DNA of 64,000 nucleotides, from NCBI RefSeq assembly GCF_900573885.1, contig NZ_UPSE01000493.1, forward strand, positions 496,001-560,000, read 5' to 3'. Below are positions 46,601 to 53,765 of the stretch, piece by piece. The position numbers and the translations under genes were made by a program. The stretch comes from Pseudomonas viridiflava. Lineage in GTDB: Bacteria > Pseudomonadota > Gammaproteobacteria > Pseudomonadales > Pseudomonadaceae. Numbering within the stretch: position 1 is the first letter of the stretch; the number at the start of each line of letters is the position of its first letter. The notes beneath the pieces are model-generated. The model was not told the DNA's origin, ran no database searches, and saw nothing but the letters and a program-made list of their open reading frames with translations.

Positions 46601-49600
46601 CGGAAACAGTGACGGTAAAGCTGTCGCCGCCGTTGTAGTTGGCGTTCGGGGTGTAAGTGAATGTGCCGTCGCCGTTGAGCAACACGGTGCCGTTGGCGGC
46701 CGGGGTTTTCAGGTTGTAGCTGAGGCTGTCGCCATCGACATCGGTGCCGGTCACAGCGCCGGTCAGCGGCGTGTCTTCGGCGGTGGTCAGCGATTGATTG
46801 CCGGTGGTTGGATCATCGTTAACCGGCGTTACGCCGACGGTGATCACGCTATCAACGGTGCCGCCTTTGCCGTCGGAAACAGTGACGGTGAAGCTGTCGC
46901 CGCCGTTGTAATTAGCGTTCGGCGTGTAGGTGAAGGTGCCGTCGGCATTCAGCGCGACGTTGCCGTTCGCGGCCGGGGTTTTCACGGTGTAGCTGAGGCT
47001 GTCGCCATCGACATCGGTACCGGTTACGGCGCCGGTCAGCGGGGTGTCTTCAGCGGTGGTCAGCGATTGATTGCTGGTGGTTGGGGCATCGTTAACCGGC
47101 GTTACGCCGATGGTGATAACGCTATCAACGAGGCCGCCTTTGCCGTCGGAAACGCTGACGGTGAAGCTGTCCCCGCCGTTGTAGTTGGCGTTCGGGGTGT
47201 AGGTGAATGTGCCGTCGCCGTTGAGCAACACGGTGCCGTTGGCGGCCGGGGTTTTCAGGTTGTAGCTGAGGCTGTCGCCATCGGCATCGCTGCCGGTCAC
47301 GGCGCCAGTCAGCGGCGTGTCTTCGGCTGTGGTCAGTGTTTGGTTGCCCACAATCGGCGCGTCGTTATCCGGCGTTACACCAATGGTGATGGTGCTGGTG
47401 GTGGTGCCGCCTTTGCCGTCGCTGACCAGGGCCTGGAAGCTGTCCGGGCCGGTGTAGTCCTTCACGGGCGTGTAGGTGAAGCTGCCGTTGGCATCGAGCG
47501 TTAGGGTGCCGTGGGCCGGGCCGCTGACCAGGCTGTAGGTCAGGGTGTCACCGTCGATGTCGGCGCCGGTTACGGTGCCGGTCAGCGGGGTGTCTTCTCC
47601 AGTGGTCAGGCTTTGGTTGGTGGCGGTCGGTGCGTCGTTTTCCGGGCGCACGGTCACGGTCAGCGGCAGGGTCGTGGTGGCGCTGCCGCCGGTTGCCTCG
47701 GTGGAGGTGGCGCTGACGTGCAGCACGATGGTGCCGTTGAAGTTCGCCGGCGGCGTGAGGGTCAGGCTGCCTTTGGCCCAGCCGGTGATGTCGACCGGGC
47801 TGCCGGTGCTGGTCACGGTGTTGCCGTTGCCGTCGCTCAGTACCGAGCCGGCCGGGGCGTCGTCGATGGTGATTGTGCTGATGCTTTCCGAGCCGTCGGT
47901 ATCCGTCACCGCAGCGGTAATGCTGGACAGGCGAATGGCGTGGTCTTCCAGACCCACGTTGACCTGCTGGCCAAGGCTGATGTTGTCGAGCAGGCCGCCG
48001 ACCGAGTTGCTGTCGGTGGCGCGGAATTCAAGGGTGTAGTTGCCGGCCTTGTCGGCTGGCAGCGTGAAGCTGTAGTCCTTCAGCCCGGCGCTGGTGCCGC
48101 TCAGGGTGCCGACTTTCACACCGCCCCAGAACACGTCGATGCTTGAGTTTGCTTCGGAGCCGCTGCGTGGCGAGTACTGCAATTGCACCACGAACGTGTC
48201 GCCGGCTTGCGCTGCAACGGTGGTGTACAGGTTGCTGGCATCACCCGGGTTGCGTTCCAGTTCGATGACCTGGTTGCTGCTGCTGCCGCCGTTGATGTAG
48301 GTGCCTTCGCTACCCACTTCCACCGCGTTGCCGCCGTTACCGGTGTGCCACTGGCCGCTGCCCAGGGTGCCGTCGGAAACGCTGTTGCTGAAACCGCCGC
48401 TCAGGTTGATTTCCTGGAAATCGGTGGCTGCCAGCTGGCTGCCCGCACCGAAGGTCAGGGTGGGCGCATCGGCCACTGGCGTGACGTTGATGGCAGCGCT
48501 GCCGGTGGTGGAGCTGGCGCCGCTGTTGTCGATGGCTTTGAAGTCGAACGTGGTGCTGCCGCCCCAGTTGGCGGTGGGTACGAAATACACCGGGCCGCTG
48601 ACCACTTGGCCAACGCTGATGGCCTGGGTGCCGGCTGCATCGGAATAGAGGGTGCCGTGATCCGGGAGCGATTCAATCGAGTAGCTGCCAACGGTGCCGT
48701 CCACATCGCTGCCGGCCAGGGTCACGGCAATCGGCGCGGCCGAATCTTCGTTGCCGCTGGCGACCACGCTGCTGCTGGCAACCGGCGCATCGTTGGTGCC
48801 GTTGATGGTTACGGTCACGGTGGTCGGCGTGCCATCGGCACTGACCACGGTGAAGGTGTCGCTGACGCTCTGGCCCACGTTCAGGTTGTTGTAAGCGCCG
48901 TTGGCCTGGTAGGTCCACACGCCGTTGGCGTTGACGCTAAAGGTGCCGTAGGTGCCCGCGGTGTTGGTTTGCGCGGCGAAGGTGGCCGGGCTGTCGATGT
49001 CGGTAATGCTCAGCGTGCCACCGGTGGTGATGGCGGCATCGGTTTCGGCCACGGCCACGTTCGCCGGGGTTAGCACGGCAGCATCGTTAACCGGGTTGAC
49101 GTTCACGGTCACGGTCGCGGTTTCAGTCACGCCGCTCGAGGTTACGGTGTAGGTGAAGGTGTCGGTGCCGTTGTAATTGGCTACTGGCGTGTACACCAGC
49201 GTGCCGTCGGCGTTGAACGTCACGCTGCCATGGGCGCCCTGGGTCACCGAAGTGACGGCGCGGCCGGCGTTTTCGAACGTGTCGGCAGTGCCGCCGCCCA
49301 CGCCGGTAATGGCGTTGAAGGTGAGCACGTTGTCTTCGTTGACGCTGACGGTATCCGGGCGAATGTCGGCCACGGCATCGACGCGAATGGCGACGTTGCT
49401 GTTGCTGGTCAGGCTGCCGTCGGTGCTGCTGATTTTCAGGTTGTCGACGCCGTTGTAGTCGGCCGTCGGCTTGTAGTTCAGGCCTTGCAAGGCGGCGTTT
49501 ATGGCCGCCGAGCTGCCGGTGAGCACCAGGCTGCCGGTGCCATTGCCGGTCACGGTCACACCGCCGGCCAGTGGGCCGACGGTCAGGGTGCCGTGGTCCA

Positions 49601-51806
49601 CATTCAAGGTGGTAGTCAGGTTGGCGCTGTCGATGTCGCCAGTGGCGACGCTGTTACCGCGCAGCACAGAGAACACTTTGCTGGTGTCTTCGCTGGTTAC
49701 CTGCACGCTGGTCGGCGCGGTTATGAAGGGCGCGTCGTTAACCGGCGTTACGTTGATATTCAGGGTGGCGGTGCTGGTGGCGGTGCCATCGCTGAGCGTG
49801 TAGGTCACGGTCGGCACCGGGCCGTTGTAGTTGGCAACCGGGGTAAAGGTGAAGTCACCGTTGGCGCCTATGGTCAGCTTGCCAACAATGGTGTTCAAGG
49901 TTTCGCCGGCATTGGCACTGAGCGTGATCGGGCCGATGGAATAGCTGAACTTGGTTACGGACAACACCGCGCCAGTGTCTGCGTCGCTGTCGTTGGCGAT
50001 CACGTTGCCGGTGATCACGGTGTCTTCGCTTCCCGACTTCACATCGGCCACGGCTACCGGCGCGTCGTTGCGGCCGTCGATGGTGATGGTGGCGGAGGTC
50101 GGCGTAACGCCGCCTTTGCTGTCGATCACGTCGTAGGTGTAGTTCAGCACCAACTGCTGGCCGGCTGCCAGGTAGTTGTAGGCGTTCGGATTGACGCTCA
50201 GGGTGCCGTCGGCATTCAGCGAAACGCCGCTGGTATTGCCGCCGCTGGTTTCCTGCAGGTTGCTGACGCTGAGGCTGTCGCTGGCGTCGACGTCGGTGGC
50301 GTTTTGCAGCAGATCAACCGAGAGCGGTGCAGCGTCTTCATGGGTTGTTGCGCCAACGGCAGCGCTGACCACCGGCGCATCGTTCACGCCGTTTATGGTG
50401 ATGGTCGCGCTTGCCGGCGTAACGCCGCCGTTCTGATCAACCACGTTGTAGGTGTAGGTGAGGCTGACGCTTTCACCCACTGCCAGGTAGTTGTAGGCAC
50501 CCGGATTGACGCTCAGGGTGCCGTTGGCATTGATGGTCACGCCGGAGGCATCGCCTGCGCCGGACTGCGCCACATTTGTCACGCTGACCACGTCGCCGTT
50601 ATCCACATCGCTGGCGTTGGCGAGCAGGTTCACGGTCAGGCCGCTGGCGTCTTCGTTGGTGGTAACGGTGACATCGCCGCTCACCACCGGGGCGTCGTTC
50701 ACGCCGGTAACGGTCAGGGTGAGCACGTTATTGCTGCTCAGACCGCCGCTGTCGGTAACGGTGAACGGCACGTTCAGGGTGATCTGCTCGCCTGCTGCCA
50801 GGTTCTGGTACGCCGCGTTGCCCGGGTCCAGAGACCAGGTGCCGTTGCTGTTAAGAATGAAACCGGCTGGCGCGGTGACGCCGGGTTGCAGCGTGAAGGT
50901 CTGGGTGTCGCCGCTATCAACGTCGCTGGCGGTCAGTTGGCCAGAGATGACGGCGCCGTCTTCGGTGGCGCTGCCACTGGCAGCATCGGCAACCGGCGCA
51001 TCGTTAACCGGGGTTACGCCAATGTTCACGGTCAGGGTGTCGCTGCCGCCACGGCCGTCTGTGACCACCACCTGGAAGCTGTCCGGGCCGTTGTAGTTGG
51101 CAACCGGGGTGTACACCCACACGCCTTGCGGGCTGAGCGTCAACGAACCGTTGGCCGGGCCTGCGCCCACCACCGCATACGTCAAAGCGTCGCCGTTGTT
51201 ATCGACGGCCGAGAAGCTGCCGTTGAAGGACACGTCTTCGTCGGTTGTGACGTTAATTGTCGGACTTGCATCATTTCCGTCGGCCGTCAGAAAACGCGGT
51301 GCCACGTTTTGCTCGGTGCCGAACGCTTGCTCTTGAATAACGCTGTCGCCGTCCGCTGTGTTGGTGAAGTCGATGCCGATCTCTGGCTGCACTTCGCCTG
51401 CGGTTTCGCTCAGCAATACAAAGCTGCGGCTACCACCTGCTGCGCCACCGGCCGCACCGCCAGCACCCGGGCCGGCAGCGGTAGGGGCGAGGTCTTGAGT
51501 CGGGTCGGCGCCGGCGACGATGGCGCGCTGCACATCCACCACTTCGGCGCGGGCTTCGGCAAGGCTCTGGGCCGGGGTGTCGGTGGTCTGGCTGGCAGCG
51601 TCAGCACTGCTCCACTGCGTGGAACGGCCCAGGTCGAGCGAGCGCCCGTCGGCCAGTTCCAGCGTCACCATGCCGCTCGCGCCAGTGTCCAGGGTGTCAC
51701 CGGTAAACAGTCGATCGCCTTCGACAAGCACGCGTTTCGCGCCCTCAGCGGATGTCGCGATTACTTGGCCAACAATGCTTTTAACGATGGCGACGACGGT
51801 GCTCAT
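40620..51806 (-). CDS. Giant retention-module RTX adhesin (LapA type) with PA14 and LamG domains
   Basis: 3,728 residues from ATG 51806 (GGGAGAG upstream). Residues 1 to about 100 are the retention module that plugs the outer-membrane TolC channel, followed by TAAG at 109-112, the LapG protease site type. Then come many cadherin/VCBS/Big-like repeats (NDAP...DG.L.YT pattern) to about 2730, including a near-identical 91-residue array at about 1390-1935. PA14 spans about 2733-2893 (GLTGQYYGYAQ), further Ig-like repeats follow, LamG about 3197-3435, and RTX calcium repeats about 3565-3640 (GGEGNDTLNG, GGAGNDILIG) with a type I secretion C-terminus. It should be held at the cell surface and released when c-di-GMP falls. 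The secretion genes are divergent next door; lapD and lapG are not in the window. Confidence 0.93.
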   Translation of the reverse strand: MSTVVAIVKSIVGQVIATSAEGAKRVLVEGDRLFTGDTLDTGASGMVTLELADGRSLDLGRSTQWSSADAASQTTDTPAQSLAEARAEVVDVQRAIVAGADPTQDLAPTAAGPGAGGAAGGAAGGSRSFVLLSETAGEVQPEIGIDFTNTADGDSVIQEQAFGTEQNVAPRFLTADGNDASPTINVTTDEDVSFNGSFSAVDNNGDALTYAVVGAGPANGSLTLSPQGVWVYTPVANYNGPDSFQVVVTDGRGGSDTLTVNIGVTPVNDAPVADAASGSATEDGAVISGQLTASDVDSGDTQTFTLQPGVTAPAGFILNSNGTWSLDPGNAAYQNLAAGEQITLNVPFTVTDSGGLSSNNVLTLTVTGVNDAPVVSGDVTVTTNEDASGLTVNLLANASDVDNGDVVSVTNVAQSGAGDASGVTINANGTLSVNPGAYNYLAVGESVSLTYTYNVVDQNGGVTPASATITINGVNDAPVVSAAVGATTHEDAAPLSVDLLQNATDVDASDSLSVSNLQETSGGNTSGVSLNADGTLSVNPNAYNYLAAGQQLVLNYTYDVIDSKGGVTPTSATITIDGRNDAPVAVADVKSGSEDTVITGNVIANDSDADTGAVLSVTKFSYSIGPITLSANAGETLNTIVGKLTIGANGDFTFTPVANYNGPVPTVTYTLSDGTATSTATLNINVTPVNDAPFITAPTSVQVTSEDTSKVFSVLRGNSVATGDIDSANLTTTLNVDHGTLTVGPLAGGVTVTGNGTGSLVLTGSSAAINAALQGLNYKPTADYNGVDNLKISSTDGSLTSNSNVAIRVDAVADIRPDTVSVNEDNVLTFNAITGVGGGTADTFENAGRAVTSVTQGAHGSVTFNADGTLVYTPVANYNGTDTFTYTVTSSGVTETATVTVNVNPVNDAAVLTPANVAVAETDAAITTGGTLSITDIDSPATFAAQTNTAGTYGTFSVNANGVWTYQANGAYNNLNVGQSVSDTFTVVSADGTPTTVTVTINGTNDAPVASSSVVASGNEDSAAPIAVTLAGSDVDGTVGSYSIESLPDHGTLYSDAAGTQAISVGQVVSGPVYFVPTANWGGSTTFDFKAIDNSGASSTTGSAAINVTPVADAPTLTFGAGSQLAATDFQEINLSGGFSNSVSDGTLGSGQWHTGNGGNAVEVGSEGTYINGGSSSNQVIELERNPGDASNLYTTVAAQAGDTFVVQLQYSPRSGSEANSSIDVFWGGVKVGTLSGTSAGLKDYSFTLPADKAGNYTLEFRATDSNSVGGLLDNISLGQQVNVGLEDHAIRLSSITAAVTDTDGSESISTITIDDAPAGSVLSDGNGNTVTSTGSPVDITGWAKGSLTLTPPANFNGTIVLHVSATSTEATGGSATTTLPLTVTVRPENDAPTATNQSLTTGEDTPLTGTVTGADIDGDTLTYSLVSGPAHGTLTLDANGSFTYTPVKDYTGPDSFQALVSDGKGGTTTSTITIGVTPDNDAPIVGNQTLTTAEDTPLTGAVTGSDADGDSLSYNLKTPAANGTVLLNGDGTFTYTPNANYNGGDSFTVSVSDGKGGLVDSVITIGVTPVNDAPTTSNQSLTTAEDTPLTGAVTGTDVDGDSLSYTVKTPAANGNVALNADGTFTYTPNANYNGGDSFTVTVSDGKGGTVDSVITVGVTPVNDDPTTGNQSLTTAEDTPLTGAVTGTDVDGDSLSYNLKTPAANGTVLLNGDGTFTYTPNANYNGGDSFTVTVSDGKGGTVDSVISIGVTPVNDDPTTSNQSLTTAEDTPLTGAVTGTDVDGDSLSYTVKTPAANGNVALNADGTFTYTPNSNYNGSDTFTVTVSDGKGGTVDSVITVGVTPVNDAPTTGNQSLTTAEDTPLTGAVTGTDVDGDSLSYNVKTPAANGNVTLNADGTFTYTPSSNYNGSDSFTVTVSDGKGGTVDSVISIGVTPVNDAPVVTSPAAATGTAVEAGNTDAGGTVAGTPSVTGTLTATDVDQGSVTTWTVANGAGNYGSLAITAAGVWTYTLNNASAATQALAEGQTGTETFTATVSDGQGGTATQTITLNVTGTNDSPVVAAALTAAGDEDGGAIVVNLLNGASDVDAGAVLTVSGVSALPAGVSLSGSTLTVNPADANFQSLAQGETRVISVTYNVEDDKGAVTPQTATITVTGTNDAPTVSGAVTATGAEDSASFNVNLLTNASDVDNGAVLSVTDVGLLPAGVTVSGTTLTVNPSDSSFQSLGVGETRNLVISYNVADQFGAKSAQTAVITITGTNDAPVVTSSAADAIGTVVEAGNTDPGAVVAGTPSATGTLAASDVDHNSTTSWSLPNGGAGSFGTLVLTAAGVWTYSLDNAKAATQALAEGQVGKETFTALVSDGQGGTATQVITVNVTGTNDSPVVSGAVTASGVEDGASFTVNLLAGASDVDSGSSLSVANVGTLPAGVSRVGSVLTVDPSNAAFQALKAGEQQTLTVTYNVVDDKGAVVAQTAVITITGTNDAPVITSNAAAAAGTVTEAGLTPAGAATVGTATASGNLTATDVDHDSSTSWSLASGTGTGTYGSLTLSAAGAWTYTLDNSKPATQALAVGESRTETFNATVSDGQGGSKVQVITVTVNGTNDAPVVTSAASAATGTVIEAGLTPAGAATAGTPSATGTLTASDADNNSSTTWTVESGAGTYGSLTMSSAGVWTYTLDNSKPATQALGAGSTGTETFIAKVSDGLGGTTTQVINVNVTGTNDAPVAVADTYVLGLTGQYYGYAQGNGANLTTISQVESLIAGKTPDATFVSTNLNYGGVSSNLGEGTNLQTFLGNDKASLSTDPGNTSDAIIKLSGQISLAAGNYTFKVTSDDGFILRIDGQDVVKFDGNRSAASTTANFTIPTGGAHQIEIVYWDQGGNAALKVEVKAAGAADSAYTVLGASGNTGSLVTAEDTALTINASTLLKNDSDVDGNTLTLTSVQNPTHGTVALLNGVITFTPEANYNGPATFQYSVSDGKGGTASATVTMYVTPVNDAPVVSVTPVALTGNEDTAITITSAQLLGNATDPDGNALTVVGLSKTSGEGTLAANNDGTWTFTPSKDWNGEVKFSYTVSDGTVATADSAVLTVKPVADIVADTGVTNEDTAVTLNVLGNDGFSNTAVISAINGTSIASNGSVAVDHGSVKLVNGQLLFTPTADYHGQSNFTYTVTSGGVTETSTVKLMVNSVSDAAEPVVSVMPKGYWTFDSTSGNSNNTVTNEITKQTGTLADADGNKNTDLPQLSSTSRAEGAGKNLVFNAGSDSGDHVEVSTSVTAALMSTATLTFWINTAQAGNANGAGSAWSNPSIIGSEQVSGGNDIQWGAINSAGKIGFGLGNVDGVYSTTSVNDSQWHNVAISRDSASGLVNVYVDGKLEATGSPVDAAFTGALNQLLEIGATNAFTGNGKDANDTSYFKGALDDLRIYSGVLSADQVAAIHHVENGYQGTAIANATTANESTLSLSVTDTASVLKVSGLEAGMIISDGNGHTATSTGVDSLIDLSDWTTSSLTLSHTGTDSGTLIFTGTNTAANGDVSNTYQALTLANGTSVLATGTTGADTLNGSSAADLLRGGEGNDTLNGLAGHDRLEGGNGNDSLFGGAGNDILIGGAGDDLLYGGSGNNILTGGTGADTFTWQAGDVGKSTITDFNAGEGDRINLSDLLPDITDTNVLSYLKVDTATSTIQVSTSGNIDKGSDVSITLQGVDLNNYGSTSADIIKSLVAGTDPVVKTDHH
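46002..47639 (-). repeat. Tandem array of six 273-bp (91-residue) repeats in the adhesin
   Basis: Units in translation order: 47639-47367 (divergent), 47366-47094, 47093-46821, 46820-46548, 46547-46275 and 46274-46002. The period is exactly 273 bp. Units two and four share YNLKTPAANGTVLLNGDG; units three and five share YTVKTPAANGNVALNADG, so the array has an alternating order. Unit six is a mixed type. Confidence 0.9.
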
Positions 51807-51932
51807 GTGAAGACTCTCCCTGGAAACTTCAGGTAAACGGCAGTGCAAATAAGGGGGGTTGGGTCAAGCGGCCAAACGGGTGACAGCGAATAAGGCAAGG
51901 ATCTTGCCAGTAGAAACCGTCTAAAACTTGGC

Positions 51933-51946
51933 GTCAGTAATTTGGC
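51933..51946. promoter_or_regulatory. Possible FleQ-like box between adhesin and secretion genes
   Basis: GTCAGTAATTTGGC differs at two places from the FleQ box GTCANTAAATTGAC, from memory of Pseudomonas sites. It sits 127 bp before the adhesin start in the 370-bp divergent gap (51807-52176), which otherwise shows no gene. A TTGACC at 51973-51978 might belong to a promoter. Confidence 0.3.
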
Positions 51947-52176
51947 TGAAAAGTCGATTGGTTCATGTTTTTGCCAAACTATTGACCTATTTTGCGACAT
52001 CCTAAACAATCCATTTCGTAATGTCACTTTGATAGTAGTTTGGAATCGGCCCCGCCAATCGAGCGGTCGGTGCCACTTATTTTCTTGGCATAAAAACCAA
52101 TAAACATCTGCCGCTTTCGTGCCCATCACAAGCCTGTAGTTGGCGTCCGTAGTAGGTTTCAGGGGAAACATCCACC

Positions 52177-53529
52177 ATGCGTTTTGGTCTTCTTGCGTTG
52201 CTGCCGCTCGCCGTCAGTGCCAGCTTTTCCGTGTCTGCCCAAACCCTTCAAGAGGCGATGCAGCAAGCAATCACCGACCACCCAGAGGTTCATGCGGCAG
52301 TTAACCGGCGCCTGGCCGCTGACTCCGGTTTGCGTGCTGCGCAAGGCGGCTACTTGCCGAAGGTGGATGTGCTGGCCGGTTATGGCCGCGAAGGCACCGA
52401 CAATCCATCGAGCCGCGCCGAAGCCGGCAGCAATGACTGGAATACCCTGAATCGTGGTGAATCCACCGTGCGCCTGAGCCAGATGCTGTTCGACGGTTTC
52501 GCCACGTCCAGCGAAATCGGCCGCAACAAGGCCACCGTCAATTCCCGTGCTTACGCCTTGCTCAATACCTCCGAGCGCACGGCACTGACCGTCGCCCAGG
52601 TGTACCTGGAAATGCTTACCCGTCAGGAACTGGTGCGCCTGGCGCAAGACAACCTGTCCAGCCACGAACGCATTCACGACCAGATCACCCTGCGCACCAA
52701 CCGTGGCGTGGGTCGTCTGGCCGACCTCAACCAGGCCGAAGCGCGTCTGGCTCAAGCCCGCAACAACCTGATCACCGAGCAGACGAACCTGGTTGATGCG
52801 CAAACCAACTTCTATAGCGCCGTGGGCGCTGATCCGGTCGACCTGCAACAGCCGGCCACCGGCGTGCAGCTGCCGGAAACCCTGGCCCAGGCGCGTCAGC
52901 AACTGATCGAAAACAGCCCGGTACTGCGCTCGGCCGAAGCGGATATTGCCGCTGCCGAAGAGCAATACAACGCCGCCAAGTCCACCTACTACCCGCGTTT
53001 CGACGCCGAGCTGGGCCGCTCCGCCAACAACGACATCGACGGCCAGGACGGTCACTACAACGAATGGGAAGCCATGGTGCGCATGCGCTACAACCTCTAC
53101 AGCGGCGGCAGCGACAAGGCCACGCTGGAGGCGCGTTCCTACCAGGCCGGCGAAGCGCTGGACATCCGCAACAACGCCTTGCGCCAGCTCAACGAAGAAC
53201 TGGGCCTGGCCTGGAACGCCCTGAACAACGCCCGCGCCCAGTTGCCCATTGCGCAGAAATACGTCGACGAAACCAGCGAAGTGCGCAACGCCTACCAGAA
53301 GCAATTCGGCCTGGGCGAACGCACCCTGCTGGACTTGCTCGACAGCGAGAACGAACTGTTCACCGCCCAGCGTCGCCTGGCGGAAATCAAACTGGCCGAG
53401 CAGTACACCCAGTACCGCCTGCAAGCCACCCTCGGCACCTTGCTGAAAACGCAGGGCGTTGTGGCGCCGATGGAGACGGTGGTGCAGAACGACGTGAAGC
53501 CGAAGATTGCGTTGCCGGGGTTGAACTGA
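52177..53529 (+). CDS. lapE: TolC-family outer-membrane channel of the adhesin type I secretion system
   Basis: 450 residues with a signal peptide (hydrophobic 4-20, then SAQ). Two structural repeats of long helices and strands give the TolC barrel-tunnel: LQEAMQQAITDHPEVHAAVNRR opens the first, and NLYSGGSDKATLEARSYQ lies in the second. It provides the outer-membrane exit and, by analogy with LapE, the pore in which the adhesin retention module lodges. It starts the run lapE-lapB-lapC, divergent from the adhesin. Confidence 0.92.
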   Translation: MRFGLLALLPLAVSASFSVSAQTLQEAMQQAITDHPEVHAAVNRRLAADSGLRAAQGGYLPKVDVLAGYGREGTDNPSSRAEAGSNDWNTLNRGESTVRLSQMLFDGFATSSEIGRNKATVNSRAYALLNTSERTALTVAQVYLEMLTRQELVRLAQDNLSSHERIHDQITLRTNRGVGRLADLNQAEARLAQARNNLITEQTNLVDAQTNFYSAVGADPVDLQQPATGVQLPETLAQARQQLIENSPVLRSAEADIAAAEEQYNAAKSTYYPRFDAELGRSANNDIDGQDGHYNEWEAMVRMRYNLYSGGSDKATLEARSYQAGEALDIRNNALRQLNEELGLAWNALNNARAQLPIAQKYVDETSEVRNAYQKQFGLGERTLLDLLDSENELFTAQRRLAEIKLAEQYTQYRLQATLGTLLKTQGVVAPMETVVQNDVKPKIALPGLN

Positions 53530-53553
53530 CACCCCTCGTTAGCGGGAAAATTT

Positions 53554-53617
53554 ATCGCGGCTAAAGCCGCTCCCACAGGGTGTGATGTGCCTCTGTGGGA
53601 GCGGCTTTAGCCGCGAT
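53554..53617. repeat. REP-like inverted repeat between lapE and lapB
   Basis: Perfect 25-bp arms at 53554-53578 and 53593-53617 around a 14-nt loop. The core GCGGCTAAAGCCGCTCCCAC is shared with the element at 12835-12915. It lies 24 nt after the lapE stop and could modulate expression of lapE relative to lapBC. Confidence 0.93.
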
Positions 53618-53765
53618 TGGTTGATGCAGGAAACCTCAATTAGCCCCCTCGCCGACAACCAGCTGAAGTCCAGGCACCCTTGTTGCATTGCCCTGCGTCT
53701 TCATCAGACGTTGCCGATATACATGGCTCAAGTACACCCCACCTCCAGCGTCAAGAGTGTTTAGC

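Noticed and set aside
46002..47639. Regular 273-bp repeats considered as a CRISPR or satellite array
   Set aside because: The units are in frame, encode cadherin/VCBS-like domains and have no spacers.
51807..52171. 122-codon minus-strand frame in the adhesin/lapE gap
   Set aside because: It overlaps the lapE-adhesin control region, has no family likeness and ends within the adhesin leader; more likely noncoding.
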